Shown here in pieces: positions 25,841-33,107 of a stretch of 64,000 bases of DNA; positions within the stretch are counted from its first letter, which is position 1; each line of letters opens with the position of its first letter. This DNA is from Echinicola soli (GTDB taxonomy: Bacteria > Bacteroidota > Bacteroidia > Cytophagales > Cyclobacteriaceae), in the NCBI RefSeq assembly GCF_006575665.1, contig NZ_CP041253.1, positions 4,625,001-4,689,000 of the forward strand. Reading direction: 5' to 3'. The notes beneath the pieces were generated by a model that saw only the letters and a list, made by a program, of their open reading frames with translations, had not been told where the DNA came from and did no database searches. A program made the position numbers and the translations under genes.

Positions 25841-26108
25841 CGACTCCTATCTCCTAAGTAAATCACTTTTGTAAAGCATCAAACGGATATAGGCCGGATC
25901 ACTTTAACCGCCATGATGCATTGGGAAGTTTTAGCGAACGCACAAGAGATTTTCTCATGAACAATTTTACGATTTGTATCGGGGCAGGCTGAGTAAATCC
26001 GTACACACTTATCTGCCGTGATGGATCCGCCGACGATCTTTTCAACAATCCTATTGCTGATTCAAGTCTAAAAACGATATCAAATTTTCAACATAACCTT
26101 TACATATT

Positions 26109-26462
26109 ATGAATACCTTAAGAAACAAAGTACAACTGATCGGAAGGCTGGGAGCCAAAGCAGAATACAAGCTCCTGGACAATAGCAACGCCATGGCACG
26201 GCTAAGTCTTGCTACCAACGAGGTTTATAAAAATGCCAAAGGCGAGCGCGTGGAAGACACCACTTGGCACCAAGTCGTCGCTTGGGGAAAAATAGCTGAA
26301 ATCATCCATAAATATACCGACAAAGGCACCGAAATAGCCATCGAGGGAAAGTTGATCAACAGAACCTACAATGACGCCAAAGGAGAAAAGAAATACATCA
26401 CCGAAGTTCAGGTCAAGGACGTAGTCCTGCTGGGCGATAAAAACAATGTTCCAAAATCCTAA
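26109..26462 (+). CDS. ssb: Single-stranded DNA-binding protein, short form
   Basis: A 117-residue OB-fold protein. NKVQLIGRLGAKAEYK near 5-20, ARLSLATNEVYKNAKGERVE near 29-48, TTWHQVVAWGKIAEII near 50-65 and GTEIAIEGKLINRTY near 72-86 follow the SSB core in order. It covers and protects single-stranded DNA. The protein ends GDKNNVPKS directly after the core and lacks the acidic D-D-x-x-P-F tail that recruits repair and replication partners in typical SSB. It may be a paralogue, perhaps used in transformation or by a mobile element, though dprA lies 20 kb away. It is monocistronic, with 10-bp repeats upstream. Confidence 0.9.
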   Translation: MNTLRNKVQLIGRLGAKAEYKLLDNSNAMARLSLATNEVYKNAKGERVEDTTWHQVVAWGKIAEIIHKYTDKGTEIAIEGKLINRTYNDAKGEKKYITEVQVKDVVLLGDKNNVPKS

Positions 26463-27022
26463 CTGATCTGGTTCATTGATATCAGCCCAATAAAAGGTCA
26501 GTCAGAAAATGGGGATTTCCACTAATGTAGATCTCCCAGTTCGATTTAACCATGCTATGTATGATGAATCGTAGTAGCTTGTTTTCAGAGGAAGGCATTT
26601 ATAGTGATGGAAGCCGCAGCACATTGCTGTGGCCTTTCCAATCCCCAAACAATCAACGACAAGGACGTCCCGTTGGGGCAATGAAAGATTAAAACCATTT
26701 TTAGCTAAACTCAAGTTAACAGCAATGAGGGAGCACTTTTGGGACTGGTGCTGATTAGCCCGTGAGTTTTCAGCAAAGGACTGAAGGCAAAGCCGAATCA
26801 AGGGGATATGGGCTGATGCACTCCATTGAGTTCCTTGCTATAAAATCCTGTGACAGGATGAAATAATCATCCTGCCTGCTTTTATCCAAAGCATGTTAGA
26901 AATCAAAGTAGTCTTGCCCCAACTTTTCCGCTTGGTACCTTCTTTACCCCTAAATAAAATTAAAAAAAAAGGGCTGTTCCTTTCGAAACAGCCCTTTCCT
27001 ATTACAATTGAATACTTCTTTA
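26463..27022. other. Gene-free interval after ssb with hairpins
   Basis: No supportable gene. ATCCTGTGACAGGAT at 26845-26859 is a perfect 15-bp palindrome, and CAGGATG/CATCCTG (26854-26860 and 26868-26874) is a second overlapping hairpin. CCAACTTTTCCGCTTGGTAC near 26919-26938 repeats the sequence found at 7747-7766. The interval ends with the terminator at 26968-26997. Confidence 0.5.
26968..26997 (-). terminator. Intrinsic terminator of the carbonic anhydrase gene
   Basis: AAAGGGCTGTT (26968-26978) pairs with AACAGCCCTTT (26987-26997) over an 8-base loop. Read on the minus strand the hairpin is followed by a run of nine T residues, a textbook rho-independent terminator about 25 bp beyond the stop codon. 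Confidence 0.85.
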
Positions 27023-27655
27023 TTATTTAAACATCTCTTTGGTAACAGTCACCTCACCCGTCTCCACATTATAATAAGCTCCGGCAAGGCCTATTTTACC
27101 TTCATCAAACAGTTCTTTCAGGACATCGCTTTTCTCCAAAATCACATCCATCGTATCAAGGACATTTTGCTTGGAAACTTCCTCTACAAATTCGGGATCA
27201 GTATGTTCCTTATCGGACTTTTCACTCACCGTTTTAATAGAAGGGTTTACTTTTTCCAGAAGTCCTGTTAGATTGCCCATTTTCACTTCTGAACAGGCTC
27301 CTGTAACAGCCCCACACTTGCTATGGCCCAATACTACGACTAGCTTTGATCCGGCTACTTTACAGGCATACTCCATACTGCCAAGAATGTCTTCATTGGC
27401 CACATTTCCAGCTATCCTTACGCTGAAGATATCCCCTAGTCCCTGATCAAAAATCAATTCTGCAGAAGTCCTACTGTCGATACAACTTAGTACTATGGCA
27501 AAAGGCCACTGTCCATCACGGGTATCGTTTACTTGGTTAAGAAGGTGTCTGTTAAACTTAAGATTGCTTACAAATCGTTGGTTCCCTTCTTTCAAAAACT
27601 CCAGTGCTTTTTTGGGAGTTACTGATGCCTGGGTTTCCGCAGTATGTGCTTTCAT
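27023..27655 (-). CDS. can: Beta-class carbonic anhydrase
   Basis: A 210-residue zinc enzyme that interconverts CO2 and bicarbonate. Zinc ligands are Cys58 in SCIDSRTSAE, His111 and Cys114 in GHSKCGAVTG, and the Asp60-Arg62 dyad is intact, as in catalytically active type I beta enzymes. No signal peptide is seen, so it is cytoplasmic. It follows the SulP transporter gene on the same strand after 223 bp holding an inverted repeat. The pair suggests that imported bicarbonate is used or balanced by this enzyme; SulP and beta-carbonic anhydrase genes are linked or fused in other bacteria. Confidence 0.94.
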   Translation of the reverse strand: MKAHTAETQASVTPKKALEFLKEGNQRFVSNLKFNRHLLNQVNDTRDGQWPFAIVLSCIDSRTSAELIFDQGLGDIFSVRIAGNVANEDILGSMEYACKVAGSKLVVVLGHSKCGAVTGACSEVKMGNLTGLLEKVNPSIKTVSEKSDKEHTDPEFVEEVSKQNVLDTMDVILEKSDVLKELFDEGKIGLAGAYYNVETGEVTVTKEMFK

Positions 27656-27734
27656 ATTATTTTGGTTAGTTTAGTTAAATACTTTAAATAATCACGCGAT
27701 CGTATACACAACTAGGTATGAAATTCATTAAAAA

Positions 27735-27836
27735 GAGGTTGGCTCATAATATCCCCCCCCTTTTAACTTAACTTAAAATGGTTATTGAGATGTTTCCCTT
27801 TGTCAAAATGACAATAAAGATAAATGAGCCAGCCTC
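27735..27836 (-). repeat. Inverted repeat between SulP and carbonic anhydrase genes
   Basis: GAGGTTGGCTCAT (27735-27747) faces ATGAGCCAGCCTC (27824-27836), pairing at 12 of 13 positions plus one G-T. It resembles the GCTGTCTCATA elements at 18376-18507 and 48944-49074. Its position in the intergenic part of the SulP-can transcript could reduce read-through. Confidence 0.55.
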
Positions 27837-27878
27837 CTCTTACATCACCTGAGTGATGACAGTTTCTACAATACTAAT

Positions 27879-29525
27879 TTAATTATTTCCGTTGATTAAA
27901 TCAGAAATCACCTCACGGTGAGAAGTTTTTCCTCTCTTTCGGTAACTGATGATATTTTTATGTTCCATAGACACATGATTGGATTCATCCATATCATTTT
28001 CAAGATTATATGCATCTTTAAACCCTACCAATTTCACGGAGATTTCTCTTTCCGGCGCTTGAACTTTTTTAAATTCCCTGATCAATTCCAATACATCGTG
28101 TGCCACATAAACAGTATCCGAAGCGTCGATCACGACACTCGCACCCTCTGGAATATGATTCAAAGTCTGCTTGATGGCCGCCTTATTAAGAAATGATACT
28201 TCCTGGGCCAAATCCACATGAATCACATCACCATCTTGGTAACCTTCTTTGTTAAAATAGTAAACTCGTCTGGAATTTCCTCTAAGGATAAAGAATACAC
28301 TGATGACCAGTCCCAGTGCAACCCCTTTAAGCAAATCTAAGAATACCACCCCGGTAAGGGTCGCTATAAATGGGATAAACTGATATTTACCCTGATTCCA
28401 GAAATACTTAAATGTGGCAGGATTGGCCAATTTATATCCAATCATCAGCAGGATAGCTGCCAAGGTGGCCAGAGGTATCTTATTCAGTATAATCGGTATC
28501 GTCAATACACTGGCCAGCAAAAAGGCACCATGAACTACAGCTGACATTTTTGATTTAGCACCTGCGTTGATATTGGCCGTGGTACGCACCACCACAGATG
28601 TCATGGGCAACCCACCTATCAGGCCACTGACAATATTCCCTATTCCCTGCGCTTTCAGCTCCACGTTGGAATTGGTCACCCGCTTCATCGGATCCATGCG
28701 GTCGGCTGCTTCTATACACAGCAAGGTCTCAATAGAGGCTACCACAGCAATAGTCGCTGCCACTATCCATACTTCAGGGTTACCAATCGCTGAAAATTGC
28801 GGCATGGTAATCAAGCCTTTGAACTCTTCAGGAGTGGTGGGAACAGGAAGACTTACCAAGTATTTCTCACCAATAGCCAGCGAGCTCCCGGTCATGATAA
28901 AAAGCTCATTGACCACTACGCCAATGACTACAGCTACCAATGCAGGCGGTATCAACTTTAGCCGCTTCAAGGCTGGGATATTTCCCCACGCGACCAATAT
29001 GATCAATGAAATGGCCGTTACCAAAATCACCCCTGCCTGAACCCCCGTAAAAGAGGCTGCCAGGTCAGTAAAAATCGCCAAGCCGGAGCCTATTTCAACA
29101 TCTGAGCCCAAGGCTACCGGAACCTGCTTCAGGAAGATAATCACCCCTATCCCCGCAAGCATTCCTGTAATCACATTACTTGGAATATAATTGGAGACAC
29201 TTCCGGCTTTTAAAAAACCCATGGCCAACTGTATCAGTCCGGCCAACACAACCGCTACCAGGAAAATTTCGAATGCCCCCAAATCCTGAATGGCCACCAG
29301 TACAATGGCTGTCAATCCGGCCGCTGGACCTGAAACACTTACATGGGACTGGCTCAGAAACCCTACCACTATACCTCCCACAATTCCTGTAATGATCCCT
29401 GAAAACAACGGGGCTCCAGAAGCCATGGCTATTCCCAAACACAAGGGAAGGGCCACCAGGAACACCACTAATCCCGATGGAATATCTGACTTAAAATTAG
29501 CAAAGAGATTTTTCACCTTTGTCAT
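27879..29525 (-). CDS. SulP-family anion (probable bicarbonate) transporter
   Basis: A 548-residue inner-membrane transporter of the SulP/SLC26 family. The N-terminus NLFANFKSDIPSGLVVFLVA leads into the first helix, HVSVSGPAAGLTAIV near 66-80 is the strongly conserved substrate-site stretch, and about twelve to fourteen hydrophobic segments extend to about residue 410. A C-terminal STAS domain follows, with VVIDASDTVYVAHD near 465-478. The start at 29525 (MTKVKNLFANF) is preferred over the 26-codon longer frame, because the extra residues do not resemble the family and because a promoter-like sequence precedes it. The adjacent carbonic anhydrase gene argues for bicarbonate rather than sulfate; this is inference. 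Confidence 0.9.
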   Translation of the reverse strand: MTKVKNLFANFKSDIPSGLVVFLVALPLCLGIAMASGAPLFSGIITGIVGGIVVGFLSQSHVSVSGPAAGLTAIVLVAIQDLGAFEIFLVAVVLAGLIQLAMGFLKAGSVSNYIPSNVITGMLAGIGVIIFLKQVPVALGSDVEIGSGLAIFTDLAASFTGVQAGVILVTAISLIILVAWGNIPALKRLKLIPPALVAVVIGVVVNELFIMTGSSLAIGEKYLVSLPVPTTPEEFKGLITMPQFSAIGNPEVWIVAATIAVVASIETLLCIEAADRMDPMKRVTNSNVELKAQGIGNIVSGLIGGLPMTSVVVRTTANINAGAKSKMSAVVHGAFLLASVLTIPIILNKIPLATLAAILLMIGYKLANPATFKYFWNQGKYQFIPFIATLTGVVFLDLLKGVALGLVISVFFILRGNSRRVYYFNKEGYQDGDVIHVDLAQEVSFLNKAAIKQTLNHIPEGASVVIDASDTVYVAHDVLELIREFKKVQAPEREISVKLVGFKDAYNLENDMDESNHVSMEHKNIISYRKRGKTSHREVISDLINGNN

Positions 29526-29588
29526 AAAATTTATTCGTTTTGTTTTATTTTGCAATCGATTGATCTGCGCCAGTAAAGACCTTAGCGC

Positions 29589-29620
29589 AAAGCTGTTACA
29601 CATCTTTGCTATACAGCTTT
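29589..29620 (-). promoter_or_regulatory. Hairpin in the leader of the SulP gene
   Basis: AAAGCTGT (29589-29596) pairs perfectly with ACAGCTTT (29613-29620) over 16 bases. It lies between the promoter candidate and the start codon at 29525. It could stabilise the mRNA leader or have a regulatory role; no known riboswitch class is recognised. Confidence 0.4.
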
Positions 29621-29639
29621 AGGACCGGATAATCCGTTC

Positions 29640-29667
29640 CAAAAATAACGAGTAAGTTTTAAGACAA
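29640..29667 (-). promoter_or_regulatory. Promoter candidate for the SulP gene
   Basis: On the minus strand TTG (29665-29667), a 17-base spacer and TATTTTTG (29640-29647) match the Bacteroidota promoter pattern TTG-N17-23-TAnnTTTG. The -33 part overlaps the last codons of the small gene at 29659-29976. The transcript start would lie about 110 bp before the ATG. Confidence 0.5.
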
Positions 29668-29976
29668 TTCAGGAGGTGGACAAAACTGATCTCCCAAGAC
29701 AAAGGCATAATCGATTTCCCGATGAAACCCAACGTTGATATCTTCGTCAGCCATCATCATCGATAATGCCATCATATCATAACGCTTAAAAAATGATGAC
29801 TTTTCCGATTTGTGGTTTTCGGAATTTTCCTCTTCTTCTACCACAGAGTAAAACATGGACACATCAGACTTTCCATCTATGATCGTAACGACCATAGGTG
29901 TAAAAACAAACCCCGTAAACAATACCAAAAGAAGTACTGACAGGCATTTCCTGATATGTTGTTTGTAAATCTTCAA
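29659..29976 (-). CDS. Small membrane-anchored protein of unknown function
   Basis: A 105-residue protein not recognised. It has a basic N-terminus, one hydrophobic segment (CLSVLLLVLFTGFVFTPMVV, residues 11-30) that could be a signal peptide or anchor, an acidic stretch (EEEENSENHKSEKSS near 47-61), a Met-rich stretch (YDMMALSMMMADED near 66-79) and a Pro-rich end (FCPPPELS). It is in the same orientation as SulP and carbonic anhydrase, 133 bp upstream of SulP, so a link to that module is possible. The coding call rests on length, a clean start and the membrane pattern. Confidence 0.5.
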   Translation of the reverse strand: MKIYKQHIRKCLSVLLLVLFTGFVFTPMVVTIIDGKSDVSMFYSVVEEEENSENHKSEKSSFFKRYDMMALSMMMADEDINVGFHREIDYAFVLGDQFCPPPELS

Positions 29977-30587
29977 AATAGTTAGTAAAAACTACCACTT
30001 AATTTCAACGTCAAAAATAGGAAAAAGTTCGAGGAATCAATAACTTCAGGGAGTTTAAGCTTCGGTATTTTACAGCTATAATGGATTTTTTGGTAACAGC
30101 GGTCGTTATTCCTTCATCGCTGGTTTTGATTTTCAAGTAACTACCAAAATAATCACCGATTGATTGGTGTTTATTGAGAAAGTGATTTTTCTCTTCATTG
30201 ATAATCTATAAAATGACTATCGGTAATTTTACACGTAGTGGTACCATTACAAAATGCGATTTCGAAAGTTAAGGAAGTCCCTTGGTGAGACCGGTTTAAG
30301 AAAAATGAGCAGGCCGTTAAGAAAATAAATTAGCTCGCGTCGTGGAACAGCGAGATCCATACATTTTCAGGCCGGAGCAGTTTTCTTAAATTAAATTGGG
30401 TAACGTATTGTCCTCACTGGAAAACTTGTCCTTCCCAATTTAAAGAACTCACCACCGGACTGGATTTTCCGTCCTTTTCATCAATGGAAATGCGTAGCAT
30501 TCATGAAGACCTATTGAAAGCAATTTTACACCTGAATAAAAGGACGGAAACACTATTTATTCAATTATGCTTGGCTACGTAAATGAC
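29977..30587. other. Gene-free interval with a 13-bp inverted repeat
   Basis: No gene is seen. TTTCCGTCCTTTT (30466-30478) and AAAAGGACGGAAA (30538-30550) are perfect inverted partners separated by 59 bp, 38 bp beyond the stop of the aldo/keto reductase gene. They may end that transcript or mark a small repeat element. Confidence 0.5.
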
Positions 30588-31484
30588 TCATCGGTGCGTT
30601 TCGTAGAAATTTTGTGCTAGGTCACTTTTAAGCTGCTGTATAATGGCATCCACCTCCTTTTTAACCTCCAGTGCTTCCAACGTACTTAACAATTGCTCAG
30701 AAGTGCGGATCCCTGAAACCACGGATGCCACTGCTTTGTGATCCAACGGATACTTAAGGGCCACTTTCTGCTGGATTTTCGTGTCTTTGCACAATGCCTT
30801 CACCTTGTCCTTTATAACGCCCACTTCTTTCTCTGACCAGTTGAGGTATTCTTTTGCCGGCTTATCCAGCAGAAGCCCTTTGGCGTATCCACCTCTTACC
30901 AAAACACTGATCTGATTTTTTCCCAACAAGTCCAAAACAACTTCCTCCGGCCTTCTATCCAACAGGCTGTACTGCATCATCACCCCGGCAATGTTGGATT
31001 TTTCCACGTATTGTCGAATGACATTTGGACGGATGGAAGAGATGCCATACTCCCTGATTTTTCCTTGCTCCTTGAGCAATTCAAATGCCTCAATGGTTTC
31101 ATCAATTGGATCCTCCAAAGTTCCTCCATGCAACTGGTAAAAGTCAATAAAATCGGTCTGTAAGCGCTTCAGGCTTTTTTCAATGGCCTTTAAGATATAG
31201 GATTTTCGTGGATTCCAGTCCCATCCACTTCCATCGGCCCTCAGCTCATTTCCTACTTTAGTGGCCAGTACTATGTCATGACGCATGCCCTTAAGTGCTT
31301 CTCCCACCACTTTCTCATTTTTGCCTGCGTCATATAAGTCCGCAGTATCAAAATAATTGATGCCATGCTCGATAGCTTGGTGGATCAATTGTACATTTTC
31401 CTTTTTGCTGCCCTTTAGTGACATACAGCCAAAAGAAACTTCACTGACCTTGATAGTTGATTTCCCTAATTGATTATAGTGCAT
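30588..31484 (-). CDS. Aldo/keto reductase
   Basis: A 298-residue TIM-barrel oxidoreductase using NAD(P)H. The catalytic tetrad is visible: Asp49 and Tyr54 in FDTADLYDAGKNE, Lys in LATKVGNE near 83-90, and His in FYQLHGGTL near 119-127. The C-terminal cofactor region has SGIRTSEQL. It lies 16 bp downstream of a second aldo/keto reductase gene, so the two form an operon. The substrate cannot be told. The pair shares a divergent regulatory region with the Dabb-domain gene. Confidence 0.88.
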   Translation of the reverse strand: MHYNQLGKSTIKVSEVSFGCMSLKGSKKENVQLIHQAIEHGINYFDTADLYDAGKNEKVVGEALKGMRHDIVLATKVGNELRADGSGWDWNPRKSYILKAIEKSLKRLQTDFIDFYQLHGGTLEDPIDETIEAFELLKEQGKIREYGISSIRPNVIRQYVEKSNIAGVMMQYSLLDRRPEEVVLDLLGKNQISVLVRGGYAKGLLLDKPAKEYLNWSEKEVGVIKDKVKALCKDTKIQQKVALKYPLDHKAVASVVSGIRTSEQLLSTLEALEVKKEVDAIIQQLKSDLAQNFYETHR

Positions 31485-31500
31485 ATATGCTTATTTTTTT

Positions 31501-32487
31501 TTACCACAAGTGATGTACATCTGCCTTGATGTATTGCGCATAGACTGCCCTTACAGCTTCTAACTGCTCATGAGTCAAGGCTGGTAATGCTGAAGACAGC
31601 AAGTTTGCTTTTACTTGGCTAGGCCGTGAAGCACCTGGAATAACGGTACTCACTTCGTCAAACATCAATATCCATCGAAGGGCCCAGGCAGCCAATGGCT
31701 CATCTTCTCCGAAAATATCCTTAAGCGCTTCCACCGCATCCAATCCTTTTTCAAAATCGACACCCGAGAAGGTTTCCCCCTTGTCAAAGGCCTTTCCCTC
31801 TCTATTAAAATAACGATGGTCGTTCGTATCAAATTCCCTTTCCCGACTCATCTTACCACTGAGAAGACCACTCGCCAATGGCACACGTACGATGATGCCG
31901 ACATCTTTCCCTTTTGCTTCTTCGAAAAAGGTGGCGGCAGGTTTTTGACGGAACATATTGAAAATAATCTGCACCGTTTTCACATTTGGGTACTTAATGG
32001 CCAGCTGCGCTTCCTCTACCTTCTCTACACTAACACCCAGATGCTTGATCTTACCTTCTTCTTTCAAGCGATCAAAAAGCTCAAAAATCTCATCTTGCTT
32101 ATACACTGCCGTCGGTGGACAATGCAACTGAATCAAATCCAACGATTCGATTCCGATATTTTTCAAACTGGCTTCCACGTATTTCCTAAGTACTTCAGGA
32201 GTATAGCCCTCACTCACATGTGGGCTGATCTGCCTCCCGCATTTACTGGCCACAAAAATCTGTTCTGATCGCTCCTTGAGAAGCCTGCCCACGGCAGCCT
32301 CGCTCTTCCCATCATCATAAACATCCGCGGTATCTATAAAATTAACTCCACCATCTATGGCCTCATGCAAAATTTTAGCTGCTGCCCTTTCATCGAAGTT
32401 TCCTCCCCAGCCTCCGCCTACTTGCCAAGTGCCAAGTGAAATTTCTGAAATGTTGATATCGGTGTTGCCCAGTTTTCTATAATTCAT
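31501..32487 (-). CDS. Aldo/keto reductase
   Basis: A 328-residue member of the same family, first gene of the operon. FIDTADVYDDGKSE near 51-64 holds Asp and Tyr, FVASKCGRQ near 79-87 the Lys, and LIQLHCPPTAVY near 118-129 the His. The C-terminal stretch STVIPGASRPSQVKANL near 285-301 binds the cofactor phosphate. Similar proteins reduce sugars, aldehydes or reactive carbonyls, which would suit a stress role. The control region upstream has two 17-bp palindromes. Confidence 0.88.
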   Translation of the reverse strand: MNYRKLGNTDINISEISLGTWQVGGGWGGNFDERAAAKILHEAIDGGVNFIDTADVYDDGKSEAAVGRLLKERSEQIFVASKCGRQISPHVSEGYTPEVLRKYVEASLKNIGIESLDLIQLHCPPTAVYKQDEIFELFDRLKEEGKIKHLGVSVEKVEEAQLAIKYPNVKTVQIIFNMFRQKPAATFFEEAKGKDVGIIVRVPLASGLLSGKMSREREFDTNDHRYFNREGKAFDKGETFSGVDFEKGLDAVEALKDIFGEDEPLAAWALRWILMFDEVSTVIPGASRPSQVKANLLSSALPALTHEQLEAVRAVYAQYIKADVHHLW

Positions 32488-32530
32488 ATTAATGATATTT
32501 TATCCTTTTTTTATACATTAGCAAAGTAAT

Positions 32531-32563
32531 AATGAATAAAATTCATTTATACAGCATGTATAA
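32531..32563. promoter_or_regulatory. Two abutting 17-bp palindromes, putative operators
   Basis: AATGAATAAAATTCATT (32531-32547) and TTATACAGCATGTATAA (32547-32563) are both perfect palindromes with a 7-bp arm and 3-bp centre, sharing one base. They lie 44-76 bp upstream of the aldo/keto reductase ATG at 32487 and 100 bp from the divergent Dabb gene. The layout fits binding of one or two dimeric regulators. No regulator gene is adjacent. Confidence 0.5.
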
Positions 32564-32662
32564 GCAATTAAGTTTATTTATTAACTGATGACTCAAAGAT
32601 GTTTAAGTAATTCCTAAATTACCACTCATTTTTTCAATAATATTCAATAAGAAACAACAACT

Positions 32663-33055
32663 ATGAAAACAAGAAGATCATTTCTAAACCGATTGGGAAT
32701 AGTAGGAACGAGCCTGTTCTTTCCTCTGAGCGCCAATGCTGCACCAGCCAAAGATTTCTTGATCCATCAAGTATATTTTTGGCTCAAAAACCCAGAAAAA
32801 GACACGAAAAGCTTCATCAAGGGCTGCGAAGGCCTCATTAAAATAGACAGCATTAAAAAAGCCTATATCGGAAAACCTGCCGCTACTACCAGAAGGGATG
32901 TCGTGGACCACTCTTTTCATGTGTCGCTCACGATCCATTTCAGGACAATGGAAGATCATAACATCTATCAAATCCATGAAACCCATAAAAAATTCATCGC
33001 TAAGCATGAGGAAAAGTGGGAAAAGGTCCAAGTCTATGACATGAAAATCGAATAG
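32663..33055 (+). CDS. Dabb (stress-responsive A/B barrel) protein with Tat-like signal
   Basis: A 130-residue protein. MKTRRSFLNRLG matches a twin-arginine signal (T-R-R-S-F-L) and is followed by a hydrophobic stretch ending in ANA, so export in folded form is likely. The mature part, from FLIHQVYFWLKNPEKD near residue 33, is a ferredoxin-like Dabb domain with the typical HQVYFWL start and FRTMEDHNIYQIHETHKKF near 95-113. Dabb domains often bind small hydrophobic ligands and form dimers. It is divergent from the aldo/keto reductases. A link through the shared palindromic region is inferred. Confidence 0.85.
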   Translation: MKTRRSFLNRLGIVGTSLFFPLSANAAPAKDFLIHQVYFWLKNPEKDTKSFIKGCEGLIKIDSIKKAYIGKPAATTRRDVVDHSFHVSLTIHFRTMEDHNIYQIHETHKKFIAKHEEKWEKVQVYDMKIE

Positions 33056-33107
33056 CATTTCACCTCTCCTTTAGCTCAATTTACGCGATCCCCTGCAAAA
33101 AAACCGG

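Noticed and set aside
26502..26801. 99-codon minus-strand frame after ssb
   Set aside because: No recognisable domain, no good start, biased toward repeat-derived sequence and rich in hairpins; most likely remnants of a dispersed repeat.
31816..32268. 150-codon plus-strand frame opposite the aldo/keto reductase
   Set aside because: Antisense to a well-supported enzyme gene.
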